A DNA stretch of 64,000 bases from Ponticoccus litoralis (GCF_039769985.1 NZ_JBDNCH010000002.1:3410001-3474000); one strand, 5' to 3'. Numbered from the stretch's first letter, positions 12,058 to 22,124 are shown. Numbers and translations: made by a program. The notes: generated by a model from the sequence alone, not told the origin.

Positions 12058-12115
12058 CAGCTCCCCCGAGGTTGCCAGCCAACGCGCCGGCACCGCAGGG
12101 GGTTCCCGGCGCCGG

Positions 12116-12988
12116 TCAGCCCCGGTTCAGTTTCTCGAAACGCGGCAGCATGGCCGAGAAATCGCGGCCTGCGCCGTCCTCGTCCTCGACGAAGCTGCGA
12201 TACAGATCCGTTGCGGCGCGGCCCATCGGGGTCTGCGCATGGGCGGCCTCTGCCGCCTGCTGGGACAGCCGCAGGTCCTTCAGCATCAGCTCGGCGGCGA
12301 AACCGGGCTTGTAGCCGTTGTCGGCGGGGCTTTGCGGGCCGACTCCCGGCGCCGGGCAATAGGCGTTCATCGACCAGGAATAGCCCGACGAGGTGGAAAC
12401 CACATCGAACATGGCCTCGCGGCTGAGGCCCAGCTTGTCGGCCAGCGCGAAGGCCTCGCAGGTGGCGATCATGGTGACCCCGAGGATCATGTTGTTGCAG
12501 ATCTTGGCAGCCTGACCGTTGCCCGAGGCGCCGCAGTGAACGGCCTTCTGGCCCATGATCTCGAACAGCGGCCGGGCGGTCTCGAAGGCCGTTTCGTCGC
12601 CGCCCACCATGAAGGTCAGCGTCCCGTTGGTCGCGCCGACGGTGCCGCCGGACACCGGCGCGTCGAGGGTTCCGAGGCCCGCGGCCCCCGCCAGTTCCGC
12701 CACCGCCCGGGCCGAGGCCACGTCGACGGTGGAACAGTCGAGCAGCACCGCGCCCTCGGTCATATGCGGCACGATCCCGGCGACGACGTCGCGCAGGATC
12801 TCGCCGTTGGGGAGCATGGTGATGACCACCTCGGCGCCGGCCACGGCGTCCTCGGCGGTCCGGGCCTTGGCGACGCCCTCCGCCGTGGTGCCCGCGACGT
12901 CGAAGCCGGTGACGGCGTGCCCCGCCTTGGCGAGGTTGGCGGCCATGGGCGCGCCCATGTTGCCCAGTCCGATAAAGGCGATCTGCAT
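12116..12988 (-). CDS. mmsB: 3-hydroxyisobutyrate dehydrogenase
   Basis: 290 residues of the beta-hydroxyacid dehydrogenase family. The NAD(P)-binding GLGNMG is at residues 7-12, the substrate motif DAPVSGGTVGA at 109-119 and the catalytic Lys162 in GQAAKICNN. It oxidises 3-hydroxyisobutyrate to methylmalonate semialdehyde in valine breakdown. The preceding gene on this strand (ending at 12992) encodes the hydrolase that makes its substrate, and the two are only 3 bases apart, so they are translationally coupled. mmsA, the next enzyme of the path, is not in this window. Confidence 0.93.
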   Translation of the reverse strand: MQIAFIGLGNMGAPMAANLAKAGHAVTGFDVAGTTAEGVAKARTAEDAVAGAEVVITMLPNGEILRDVVAGIVPHMTEGAVLLDCSTVDVASARAVAELAGAAGLGTLDAPVSGGTVGATNGTLTFMVGGDETAFETARPLFEIMGQKAVHCGASGNGQAAKICNNMILGVTMIATCEAFALADKLGLSREAMFDVVSTSSGYSWSMNAYCPAPGVGPQSPADNGYKPGFAAELMLKDLRLSQQAAEAAHAQTPMGRAATDLYRSFVEDEDGAGRDFSAMLPRFEKLNRG

Positions 12989-12991
12989 GGT

Positions 12992-14029
12992 CTAGTCCTC
13001 CTCAAGGGTCAGCGTGTCGGGGCCAAGCGGGGCCAGCAGCGCCTCGACGGCCCCGGCGGGGACGGAATCGGCACCGTGACGCCAGCGCGGGCTGCGGTCC
13101 TTGTCGATGATGGCTGCGCGGATGCCTTCCGGGAAGTCCCCCTGTTCCATGATGCGGTGGCTGACGCGGTATTCCAGCTCCAGCGCGTCGCGGATCGTGG
13201 CATCGGGGCCAAGACAGTCCAGCATCCGCAGGGTCGTTGCCATGGACAGGGGCGCGTTGCGCCCCATGGCCTTGAGCGCCTGCTGCGCGAGGGGCGTGCC
13301 GGAGGCCTTCAAGCGGTCGAGGATGGCGGGCAGGTCGGTGCCCGCGAAATCCGCGTCGATCTTTGGCTGCGCCGCGGCAAGCGGGCTGTCGGGCGGCGTA
13401 TCGCTCTGGGCGGCGATGGCGTCGGGATCGCCCGAGCGGACCAGCCCGGCCTTCAGGTCGGGCCAGCGCGCTTCGGGCACGAAGCTGTCGGCAAACCCCG
13501 CATGGATCGCATCGCCGGGCCCCATGCGGGCGGCGGTCAGGCCAAGATAGGCGCCAAGGCGACCCGGTGCCCGGGCAAGGCGATAGGTGCCGCCCACGTC
13601 CGGCACGAAACCGATGCCGCATTCCGGCATTGCGATCTGGCTGCTTTCGCCGGTGATCCGGTGCGAGACATGGCCGCCGAGGCCCACGCCGCCGCCCATG
13701 GTGAAGCCCTGCAGGAAAGCCACGATCGGCTTGGGGTAGTCGGCCAGCTTGGCGTTCAGGCGATATTCGTCGCGCCAGAAGCGGCGCGCGTAATCGTAGT
13801 CGCCCGCCGTGCCGGTGCGGTACATCTCGGCGATATCGCCGCCCGCGCAGAAGGCCTTGTCGCCCTCGGCGTCGAGCAGGACCAGGGCGACGCTGTCATC
13901 GTTGCGCCAGCGGTCCAGCGCCTCTTCGATGGCGGTGCACATGGCGTAGGTCAGGGCATTGAGAGCCTTCGGGCGGGTCAGCGTGATGCGGTCGGCGCGG
14001 CCTTCGGTGCGGATCTGGATATCGGACAA
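12992..14029 (-). CDS. 3-hydroxyisobutyryl-CoA hydrolase
   Basis: 345 residues of the crotonase fold, longer than ordinary enoyl-CoA hydratases as expected for this hydrolase. FCAGGDIAEMY carries one oxyanion-hole glycine, GFTMGGGVGL the other, and PECGIGFVPDVGG holds the catalytic Glu and Asp. The product feeds mmsB next door and the substrate comes from the acyl-CoA dehydrogenase upstream. No ATG fits the N terminus. I choose the TTG giving M-S-D-I-Q-I; a TTG 21 bases further upstream is the alternative and lies inside a palindrome. Confidence 0.9.
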   Translation of the reverse strand: MSDIQIRTEGRADRITLTRPKALNALTYAMCTAIEEALDRWRNDDSVALVLLDAEGDKAFCAGGDIAEMYRTGTAGDYDYARRFWRDEYRLNAKLADYPKPIVAFLQGFTMGGGVGLGGHVSHRITGESSQIAMPECGIGFVPDVGGTYRLARAPGRLGAYLGLTAARMGPGDAIHAGFADSFVPEARWPDLKAGLVRSGDPDAIAAQSDTPPDSPLAAAQPKIDADFAGTDLPAILDRLKASGTPLAQQALKAMGRNAPLSMATTLRMLDCLGPDATIRDALELEYRVSHRIMEQGDFPEGIRAAIIDKDRSPRWRHGADSVPAGAVEALLAPLGPDTLTLEED

Positions 14030-14046
14030 GGGTGCGTCTTTCGGGG

Positions 14047-14092
14047 GCAAAAGTTTTCGAAAACTTTTGCAAATTCCTTCGAAGGAATTTGC
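14047..14092. repeat. two overlapping perfect 24-bp palindromes
   Basis: GCAAAAGTTTTC/GAAAACTTTTGC (14047-14070) and GCAAATTCCTTC/GAAGGAATTTGC (14069-14092) are each perfect and share the GC at their junction. They fill the 64-base gap between two valine-operon genes in DNA much richer in A+T than either. They would form two strong hairpins in the operon mRNA. They resemble dispersed REP-like elements. Confidence 0.85.
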
Positions 14093-14093
14093 G

Positions 14094-15233
14094 TCAGCGC
14101 GAGAGGAGATGGCGTGCCACGATCAGGCGCATGATCTCGTTGGTGCCTTCGAGGATCTGGTGCACGCGCAGGTCGCGGACGGTCTTTTCCACGCCGTAGT
14201 CGGCAAGGTAGCCGTAGCCGCCGTGCAGTTGCAGGCACATGTCCGCCACGCGCGAGCCGGTTTCCGTCACCAGTTTCTTGGCCATGGCGCAGAAGGCCGT
14301 GGCGTCCGGCGCCCCGGTGTCGAGCTTCCAGGCGGTCTGCCGCAGGAAGATGCGGGCGGCCTGAAGGTCTGTCTCCATGTCCGCAAGCCGGAATTGCAGC
14401 GCCTGGAAACGGTCGATGCTCTGGCCGAAGGCCTGCCGTTCGCCCATGTACTGCAGGGTCTGCGTCAGGGCCTGTTGCGCGGCACCCAGCGAGCAGGCGG
14501 CGATGTTCAGGCGACCGCCGTCCAGCCCGGCCATGGCGTATTTGAAGCCGTCGCCCTCGGTTCCGACGAGGTTGCCGTGCGGCACCGGGCAGGCGTCGAA
14601 CTGCACCTGCCGGGTGGGCTGGGATTTCCAGCCCATCTTGTCCTCGAGCCCGCCGAAGGACAGGCCGTCGCTGCCCGCCTCGACATAGACCGTCGAGATC
14701 CCCTTCGGCCCATCCACGCCGGTGCGCACCATGGTCACGTAGCCGTCAGAGTAGCCGCCGCCCGAGATGAAGGCCTTGGTGCCGGTCAGGCGGTAGCCCT
14801 CGTTGGTTTTCTCGGCGCGGGTCTTCAGCGCGGCGGCGTCCGAGCCGGAGCCGGGTTCGGTCAGGCAGTAGCTGAGCACGGTGGTCATGGCCACGGCGCC
14901 GGGCAGCAAGCGGCCTTTCAGTTCGTCGCTGCCATAGGCGTCGATCATGCGCGCGCACATGTTGTGGATCGACAGGAAGGCCGCGACAGAGGGGCAGGCC
15001 ATGGAGAGTGCCTCGAAGACCAGCGTCGCATCGAGGCGCGTCAGACCGGCGCCGCCCGCCTCTTCGCTGACGTAGAGCCCGCCGAAGCCAAGCGCGCCGA
15101 GCTGCGGCCAGAGATCCTTGGGGATCGTGCCCTCGGCCTCCCACTGGCGGGCGTTGGGGGCGATGGCCTCTTGTCCGAAGCCATGCGCCATGTCGAAGAT
15201 CGCCGTCTGCTCCTCGCTCAGCGCAAAATCCAT
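14094..15233 (-). CDS. isobutyryl-CoA dehydrogenase-type acyl-CoA dehydrogenase
   Basis: 379-residue FAD flavoprotein. The FAD-binding strand YCLTEPGSGSD is near residue 122 and the C-terminal segment QILEGTNEIMR carries the catalytic glutamate near residue 364. Sequence around the acyl pocket and the linked hydrolase and dehydrogenase genes point to the valine branch (isobutyryl-CoA to methacrylyl-CoA). It is first in the operon, so the inverted repeat TGAAC-N4-GTTCA at 15258 probably controls all three genes. Activity with other short branched acyl-CoAs cannot be excluded. Confidence 0.88.
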   Translation of the reverse strand: MDFALSEEQTAIFDMAHGFGQEAIAPNARQWEAEGTIPKDLWPQLGALGFGGLYVSEEAGGAGLTRLDATLVFEALSMACPSVAAFLSIHNMCARMIDAYGSDELKGRLLPGAVAMTTVLSYCLTEPGSGSDAAALKTRAEKTNEGYRLTGTKAFISGGGYSDGYVTMVRTGVDGPKGISTVYVEAGSDGLSFGGLEDKMGWKSQPTRQVQFDACPVPHGNLVGTEGDGFKYAMAGLDGGRLNIAACSLGAAQQALTQTLQYMGERQAFGQSIDRFQALQFRLADMETDLQAARIFLRQTAWKLDTGAPDATAFCAMAKKLVTETGSRVADMCLQLHGGYGYLADYGVEKTVRDLRVHQILEGTNEIMRLIVARHLLSR

Positions 15234-15257
15234 CGCGGCCTCCCTCCCGGTGTGAAA

Positions 15258-15271
15258 TGAACGCTTGTTCA
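15258..15271 (-). promoter_or_regulatory. inverted repeat, probable operator of the valine operon
   Basis: TGAAC-GCTT-GTTCA is a perfect 5-bp dyad 24 bases before the acyl-CoA dehydrogenase start. Operators of this shape (GAACG-N-GTTC type) are typical of TetR-family repressors of acyl-CoA pathways. The regulator itself is not recognisable in this window; the TetR gene at 33129 is distant. Confidence 0.5.
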
Positions 15272-15360
15272 GATTGTGGCCGAGAGGGGGCGCGATGCAA
15301 GCCTGTCGCCGGGCGGTCCGGTCTTGCGCCTGTGTCAGGCGTTTCGGGCGCGGGTCGCGG

Positions 15361-16506
15361 CTACTGCCCGCGCCAGATCCAGCCGCCGCCGAAGATCCGC
15401 GTGCCCTCGGGGTCGTAGAAGACGCAGGCCTGTCCGGGGCTGATGCCTTCCTCGGGCGTCAGAAGCTCGACCTCTGCCGTGGTCTCCGACAGCGGGCGGA
15501 TCACCGCCTCGCGCGGGGGGCGGGTCGAGCGGACCTTGACCGACAGGTGCCATTCCGCGCGGCTGGTGAAGGGCGCGTCGCCCAGCCAGTTGATCTCGCG
15601 CACCGGGACGGTGCGGGTGGCAAGCATCTCCTTGGGGCCCACGACCACGCGTTTGCTGTCGACGTCGAGGCGGACCACGTAGAGCGGTTCCGACAGCCCG
15701 CCGATGCCCAGCCCGCGGCGCTGGCCGATGGTGTAGTGGATGACACCCCGGTGCTTGCCCAGAACGCGGTACGTCGGCGTGGACGATCTCGCCCGGCTCG
15801 GCGGCCCCGGGGCGCAGTTTCTCGATCACGCTGGCATAATTGCCGTCGGGCACGAAGCAGATGTCCTGCGAGATCCGGCTTGTCGGCCACGGCGAGCCCG
15901 TATTTCGCGGCCAGCTCGCGCGTCGCGTCCTTCGAGGGCAGGTGGCCCAGCGGGAAGCGCAGGAAGGACAGCTGCTCGGGCGTGGTCGAGAACAGGAAGT
16001 AGCTCTGGTCGCGGTTGGCGTCGGCGGCGGAATGCAGTTCCGGGCCGTTTTCCCCGGCCAGGCGCTGGATGTAGTGGCCCGTGGCCATGCAGTCGGCTTC
16101 CGAGGTCCTTCGCGGTTTCCAGCAGGTCCTTGAATTTCACCCGCTCGTTGCAGCGGATGCAGGGCACCGGGGTGGCGCCGCCAAGGTAGCTTTCGGCGAA
16201 TTCCTCGATCACCGCGTCGCGGAAGATGTTCTCGTAGTCCAGCACGTAATGCGGAAAGCCCATTTCCTCGGCCACGCGGCGCGCGTCGTGGATGTCGATG
16301 CCCGCGCAGCAGGCGCCCTTCTTGGCCAGCGCGGCGCCGTGGTCGTACAGCTGAAGCGTCACGCCGACCACGTCGTAGCCTTCCTCTTTCAGCATCGCGG
16401 CCACGACCGAACTGTCGACGCCGCCGGACATGGCGACGACGACGCGGGTTTCGGATGGCGGTTTCGGCAGGCCCAGCGAGTTCAGCGGGCGCGTATCAAG
16501 GGGCAT
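15361..16506 (-). CDS. mnmA: tRNA-specific 2-thiouridylase MnmA (three frameshifts in text)
   Basis: Makes 2-thiouridine at wobble position 34 of Lys, Glu and Gln tRNAs. The PP-loop SGGVDSS lies near residue 29, the first catalytic Cys is in PVPCIRCNERVKF, and the second Cys (QDICF) reappears once the frame is repaired. Frame breaks lie near 16102 (CCGAGG), 15873 (CGAGATCC) and 15766-15772 (GCGGTACG). Removing one base at each gives about 380 residues with normal family order. Two of the repaired sites become CCTGG and GANTC. The gene should be considered functional. The ATG is the one giving MPLDTRPLNSLG. Confidence 0.9.
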
Positions 16507-16630
16507 GGGACATATCCTGAAGGTTCCGCGCGAATATAGGAAAATCCGACACACTCTCAAGGGGCGGTTTTAGCCGTCGTTAAATCCCGCCGGGCTTTAT
16601 GGGCCGTGTTCACGGTTCGGAGAGCTGCCC

Positions 16631-16909
16631 ATGTACCTCAAGAAAGTGGACGGTCCGCGGGCCGTCAAGCTGCCGGATGGCTCGGTCATGACGCGGGCCG
16701 ATCTGCCATCTTCGGAAACCCGGCGCTGGGTGGCCTCGCGCAAGGCGGCGGTGGTGAGGGCGGTCCGATACGGACTGCTGTCGCCGGACCAGGCCCGCGA
16801 CCGCTACAGCCTGTCGGAAGAAGAGCTGCTGGAATGGGTGCGCGCCGCCACAGAGCATGGCGAAGATGCGCTGAAGATCACGCGGGTTCAGAAATATCGG
16901 CAACCTTGA
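16631..16909 (+). CDS. sciP: SciP, CtrA inhibitory protein (DUF1153)
   Basis: 92-residue helix-turn-helix protein. VKLPDGSVMTRADLP, TRRWVASRKAAVVRAV and YSLSEEELLEW are hallmarks of DUF1153. In Caulobacter SciP binds DNA-bound CtrA and blocks its recruitment of RNA polymerase. Here it lies 93 bases upstream of ctrA in the same direction, so inhibitor and target are linked and probably co-expressed. The ATG is preceded by GGAGAG. Function is known for the family and the cell-cycle role is inferred. Confidence 0.92.
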   Translation: MYLKKVDGPRAVKLPDGSVMTRADLPSSETRRWVASRKAAVVRAVRYGLLSPDQARDRYSLSEEELLEWVRAATEHGEDALKITRVQKYRQP

Positions 16910-16936
16910 GTGGAAATCGAAACTGGTCAGGGTATG

Positions 16937-16951
16937 GTAACAGGGCGTTAA
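16937..16951 (-). promoter_or_regulatory. CtrA-type box upstream of ctrA
   Basis: Read on the minus strand this is TTAA-CGCCCTG-TTAC, seven of eight fixed bases of the CtrA consensus TTAA-N7-TTAA. It lies 51 bases before the ctrA start, between sciP and ctrA, and suggests autoregulation. Confidence 0.55.
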
Positions 16952-17002
16952 CCTTTTTGGCTCAGGTTTTCCGCAGGCACAGACATCACCCGGAGACGGC
17001 CC

Positions 17003-17719
17003 ATGCGGATACTGCTGGTAGAAGACGACCCGACGACGGCGAAAAGCATCGAATTGATGCTGAGTCACGCGAATCTGAATGTCTATTCCACCGACATGGG
17101 GGAGGAGGGCATCGACCTCGCCAAGCTGTATGACTACGATCTGATCCTGCTGGATCTCGGCCTGCCCGACATGAACGGGCATGAGGTTCTGCGCCAACTC
17201 AGGGTTGCGCGGATCGATACGCCGATCCTGATCCTGACCGGCGACGACGACACGCAATCGAAGATCAAGGGCTTCGGTTTCGGCGCCGACGACTACCTGA
17301 CCAAGCCGTTTCACCGGGATGAGCTTGTGGCCCGCATCCACGCCATCATCCGCCGGTCCAAGGGCCACTCGCAGTCGATCATCCGGACCGGGAAGGTCTC
17401 GGTCAATCTGGACGCGAAGACGGTCGAGGTGCAGGGAAAGTCGGTGCATCTGACCGGCAAGGAATACCAGATGCTGGAGCTTCTGAGCCTGCGCAAGGGC
17501 ACGACGCTGACCAAAGAGATGTTCCTCAACCATCTCTATGGCGGCATGGATGAACCCGAGCTGAAGATCATCGACGTCTTCATCTGCAAGCTGCGCAAGA
17601 AGCTCTCCGTGGCCACCGGCGACGACAATTACATCGAAACGGTCTGGGGCCGGGGCTATGTCCTGCGCGACCCGGAGCCTTCGAAGGACGAACCGAAGGC
17701 GCTGGCCGTAAACGGCTGA
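17003..17719 (+). CDS. ctrA: cell-cycle response regulator CtrA
   Basis: 238 residues, OmpR-type. The receiver domain has the acidic pair E7-D8-D9, phospho-acceptor Asp51 in ILLDLGLPDMNGH, and the TKPF lysine. The winged-helix domain carries the CtrA-specific stretch LTGKEYQMLELLSLRKG and the recognition region FICKLRKKL. CtrA is a global regulator, which in Rhodobacteraceae controls motility, gene-transfer agents and other late functions. The ATG sits after CCCGGAGACGGCCC. Stop and downstream hairpin (17741) separate it from ligA. Confidence 0.97.
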   Translation: MRILLVEDDPTTAKSIELMLSHANLNVYSTDMGEEGIDLAKLYDYDLILLDLGLPDMNGHEVLRQLRVARIDTPILILTGDDDTQSKIKGFGFGADDYLTKPFHRDELVARIHAIIRRSKGHSQSIIRTGKVSVNLDAKTVEVQGKSVHLTGKEYQMLELLSLRKGTTLTKEMFLNHLYGGMDEPELKIIDVFICKLRKKLSVATGDDNYIETVWGRGYVLRDPEPSKDEPKALAVNG

Positions 17720-17740
17720 TATGGACCTTGCGCCTGCGCG

Positions 17741-17767
17741 CGCCTATCACATGCGAAGTGACAGGCG
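17741..17767 (+). terminator. stem-loop after ctrA
   Basis: CGCCTATCAC pairs with GTGACAGGCG (one mismatch) over a 7-base loop, 21 bases after the ctrA stop and 14 bases before the ligA start. It lacks a T-run, so it may attenuate rather than terminate. Confidence 0.45.
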
Positions 17768-17781
17768 GCGGAGCAAGGACC

Positions 17782-20036
17782 ATGAGCGAGATCCCGGTCG
17801 AGGAACTGACGGAAGAGCAGGCGCGCGACGAATTGGCGGTGCTGGCCGACCGTCTGGAGGCGGCGAACCGGGCCTATCATACGGAAGATGCGCCAGAGAT
17901 CGACGATGGCGAATATGACCGCCTGAAGCGCCGCAATGCCGAGATCGAGGCGCGCTTTCCGGAACTCAAGCGCGCCGACAGCCCGTCGGAGCAGGTGGGC
18001 GCGGCCCCGTCCGAGGGGTTTTCCAAGGTCCGCCATGCGCTGCGGATGATGTCCCTGTCGAATGCTTTCGAAGACGGGGACATCGGTGATTTCGACCGGG
18101 GCGTGCGGCGCTATCTGGGGCTTTCGGAGGATGCGGCGGTTGCCTACACGGCAGAGCCCAAGATCGACGGCCTGTCCCTGTCGCTGCGTTATGAAGACGG
18201 CGACCTTGTGCAGGCGGCGACCCGGGGCGACGGCACCACGGGCGAGAATGTCACCGCCAACGCCCGGACCATCGCCGATATTCCGGCCCGGCTGACGGGG
18301 GCGCCCGCGGTGCTGGAAGTCCGGGGCGAAGTCTACATGAGCCACGAGGATTTCGCGGCCCTGAACGACCGGCAGGCGGCGCAGGGGGGCAAGACCTTCG
18401 CCAACCCGCGCAACGCCGCCGCCGGGTCGCTTCGTCAACTCGACCCACAGATCACCCGCGCGCGGCCCCTGCGCTTCTTCGCCTATTCCTGGGGCGACCT
18501 GTCAGAGCCGCTGGCCGAAACGCAGTGGCAGGCCATCGCCCGGTTGCAGGGCCTCGGGTTTTCAGACCAACCCCTTGACCCGGCTGTGCAAAACCGTCCC
18601 GGAAATGTTGATGCACTACGCCGCCATCGAAGCGCAGCGGGCGACGCTGGGCTATGACATCGACGGCGTGGTCTACAAGGTGGACGACCTGTCGCTGCAG
18701 GAACGGCTTGGCTTTCGCTCGACAACGCCCCGCTGGGCCATCGCGCACAAGTTCCCGGCGGAACTGGCCTGGACCCGGCTGGAGGCCATCGACATCCGAG
18801 GTCGGGCGCACCGGGGCGCTGTCGCCGGTGGCGCGGCTGACGCCGGTCACGGTGGGCGGGGTCGTCGTCTCCAACGCGACACTTCACAACGAGGATTACA
18901 TCGCGGGTCGCGACAACAGCGGCGCGGCGATCCGCCCCGACGACGAGGGCAACGGCAAGGATATCCGCGTCGGCGACTGGGTGCAGGTCTACCGCGCGGG
19001 TGACGTGATCCCGAAGGTCGCGGATGTCGACCTGTCCCGGCGCCCCGCCGATGCCGAACCCTACCGCTTTCCCGAAACCTGCCCGGAATGCGGCTCTGAC
19101 GCCAGCCGCGAAGAGGGCGACGCGGTCCGCCGCTGCTCTGGCGGGCTGATCTGCCCCGCGCAGGCCGTTGAAAAGCTGAAGCATTTCGTCAGCCGCGCGG
19201 CCTTTGACATCGAGGGGCTGGGCGCCAAACAGGTCGAACAGTTCTACGCCGACGGCTGGATCGCCGAGCCCGCGGATATCTTCGACCTGTCGTCGCAATA
19301 CGGGCAGGGCCTGCAACAGCTGAAGAACCGCGAGGGCTGGGGCGAGAAATCCGCCGCCAACCTCTTTGCCGCGATCGAGGAAAAGCGGCGCATCCCGCTG
19401 GAACGGCTGATCTTCGGGCTGGGCATCCGCCATGCCGGAGAGGCCGCCGCCCGCGATCTTGCCCTGCATTTCGGCGGCTGGGAGCCGCTTGCGGAGACCG
19501 TGGACCGGGCCCGCCCGGCGGCGCTGGCCCACCGCGAGGCCGACGAGGCCGAACGGGCCGAGCGTGCGGCGGCGGTCGACGCAGGCCGGCGCGCCCGCAT
19601 CAAGGAAACCCGCGACGCGGCCATGGCCGATGTCCCGCCCGCCGCGCAGGAGGCATGGGCCGACCTGACCGGCATCGACGGCGTCGGCGCGACGCTGGCG
19701 CAATCGCTGTCCGACGCCTTTGCCAACCCGCGCGAGCGGCAGTCGATCGACAGGCTGGTGGGCAAGCTCGAGGTGCAGGCGCCCGACCGCCCGCAGACGC
19801 AGGGCTCTCCGGTGGCGGGCAAGACGGTGGTCTTCACCGGTTCGCTGGAACGCATGACCCGGGCCGAGGCCAAGGCGCGGGCCGAGGCTTTGGGCGCCAA
19901 GGTCTCGGGCTCGGTCTCGAAGAAGACCGACATCGTCGTGGCCGGGCCGGGCGCGGGCAGCAAGGAGGCGAAGGCCCGCGAGCTGGGGCTGATGGTTTTG
20001 GACGAGGACGCCTGGCTGGCGTTGATCGGCGGATGA
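17782..20036 (+). CDS. ligA: NAD+-dependent DNA ligase LigA (two frameshifts in text)
   Basis: Essential replicative ligase, about 750 residues after repair. The adenylated lysine is Lys127 in AEPKIDGLS, followed by GDGTTGE and the VYKVD motif. A four-Cys zinc finger (CPEC ... CSGGLIC) comes next, then HhH repeats and a C-terminal BRCT domain (KTVVFTGSLERMTRAEAK). A charged, Ala/Glu/Arg-rich insert of about 45 residues (near the sequence HREADEAERAERAAAV) interrupts the HhH region and makes the protein longer than the usual 670-700. Frame slips occur near 18560 (an extra T in TTTT) and at 18798 (CCGAGG where the family needs I-Q-V, coded by a CCAGG). The stop overlaps the recG ATG. Confidence 0.93.
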
Positions 20037-22124
20037 GCGGACGGCCAGAGCCGCTCTGGCCGCTGTTCGCGGGCATCGAGGCGCTGGATGGCGTCGGCCC
20101 GAAGACGGCGCAGGCCTTGCAGGGGGCGGGCATCGAGACGCCGCGCGACCTGTTGTATACGCTGCCTTATTCCGGGATCGACCGGCAGCTGCGCGAGACC
20201 GTGCAGGGCGCCGATCTGCCCGCTGTGCTGACCGTCGAGGCGGTGATTGGCGCGCATCGGCCCGCCAGCCGCAAGGGCGGCGCCTACCGGATCGAGGCGG
20301 ACGACGCGAAGACGCGCTTTCAGCTGGTGTTCTTCAGGGGCCGCGCCGATTACCTGACCAAGGTGCTGCCCACCGGCGCGCGGCGCATTCTGTCGGGCCG
20401 GGTCGAGCTGTTCGACGGCGTGCCGCAGATGGTCCATCCAGAGCATATCCTGCCGCCCGAAGACGCCGGCGATCTGCCGGGGTACGAGCCGGTCTATCCG
20501 CTGACCGGGCCGGTCACGCAAAAGCAGATGGTCCGCGCCCTGCGCGACGCGCTGACCCGCCTGCCGGATCTGGCCGAATGGATCGACCCGGGACAGCAGG
20601 CGCAGGAGGGCTGGCCGGGTTGGGCCGAGGCCCTGCGCGCCGCCCATGCGCCCGAGGGTCCGGGGGATCTGCAGCAGACCGCCCCGGCGCGGATGCGGCT
20701 GGCCTACGACGAGTTGATGGCGCATCAGTTGACGCTGGCGCTTGCGCGCGCCCACCGGCGCAAGGCGCGCGGCATGGTGACCCGGGGCGACGGGCGCCTG
20801 CGGGCCGGGGTGCTGGCCGCGCTGCCCTACAGGCCCACCGGCGCGCAAGAGCGGGCGGTGGCGGAAATCGCGGCGGATATGGCCGGGCCGGACCGGATGA
20901 ACCGGCTGTTGCAGGGCGACGTGGGCGCGGGCAAGACGCTGGTCGCCTTTCAGGCGCTGCTGACGGCGGTCGAGGCCGGGGGGCAGGGCGTGATGATGGC
21001 GCCGACCGAGATCCTGGCGCGGCAGCACATGGAGGGCTTGCAGCCTCTGGCCGAAAGCGCGGGCGTGGTGCTGGAGATCCTGACCGGGCGCGACAAGGGC
21101 GCCGAGCGCGAAGCCAAGCTGGCGGCGCTGGCCGCGGGCGAGATCCAGGTGCTGGTGGGGACCCATGCGGTCTTTCAGGCGGATGTGGGCTTTGCGGATC
21201 TGCGTCTTGCGGTGGTGGACGAACAGCACCGTTTCGGCGTGCGCCAGCGGCTTGAACTGGGGCGCAAGGGGGCCGCCGCGGATGTTCTGGTGATGACCGC
21301 CACTCCGATCCCGCGCTCGCTTGCGCTGGCCCAATACGGCGACATGGACGTGTCGGTGCTGGACGAAAAACCGCCGGGCCGGAAGCCGGTGAAGACCGCG
21401 CTGATGTCGGTCGAACGCATGGAAGAGGTGGTCGCGCATCTGCACCGCGCCGTGGCCGAGGGGCGGCAGGCCTACTGGGTCTGCCCGCTTGTGGAGGAAA
21501 GCGAGAACTCTGACCTGATCGCCGCGGAACATCGGTTCAAGCTGCTGCGCGCGGCGCTTGGCGAGGGTGTGGTGGGGCTGGTCCATGGCCAGATGCCACC
21601 CGCCGAAAAGGACCGGGCGATGGCGGATTTCGTCGCCGGGCGGACCAGCGTTCTGGTGGCGACCACGGTGATCGAGGTGGGGGTGAACGTGCCCAATGCC
21701 TCGATCATGGTGATCGAGCGGGCCGAGATCTTCGGCCTTGCCCAGCTGCACCAGTTGCGGGGCCGGGTCGGGCGCGGCGAGGCCCAGTCCACCTGCCTGC
21801 TGATGTACCAGCCGCCGCTCTCGGAAAGCGGCCTGAAACGCCTGACCACGCTGCGCGAGACCGAGGACGGCTTTCGCATCGCCGAGGTCGACCTCGGAGA
21901 TGCGCGGCGCGGGTGACCTGATCGGCGTCGCCCAGTCCGGTCTGCCACGGTTTCAGGTCGCGGATCTGGAACGGCAGTCGGCGCTGATGGCCGTGGCGCA
22001 GTCAGACGCGCGCAAGCTGCTGGCCGAGGATCCGGCGCTGGAAAGCCCGAGGGGCAGGGCCGCGCGGCACCTGTTGTGGCTGATGCGGCAGGACGAGGCG
22101 ATCCGCCTGATCGGCGTGGGCTGA
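20033..22124 (+). CDS. recG: ATP-dependent DNA helicase RecG (one frameshift in text)
   Basis: Branch-migration helicase of 696 residues after repair. An N-terminal wedge/OB region is followed by Walker A GDVGAGKT, DEQHRFG (motif II), MTATPIPRS (motif III), ATTVIEVGVNVPNA (motif V) and QLRGRVGRG (motif VI). The C terminus (EMRGAGDLIGVAQSG) is read only after removing one base at 21895, where CCTCGG replaces the CCTGG expected for D-L-E-M-R. The start overlaps the ligA stop (ATGA), so the two are translationally coupled. Confidence 0.94.

Noticed and set aside
13002..13656. Additional overlapping frames within the hydrolase gene
   Set aside because: Arg/Pro/Gly-rich shadows without motifs.
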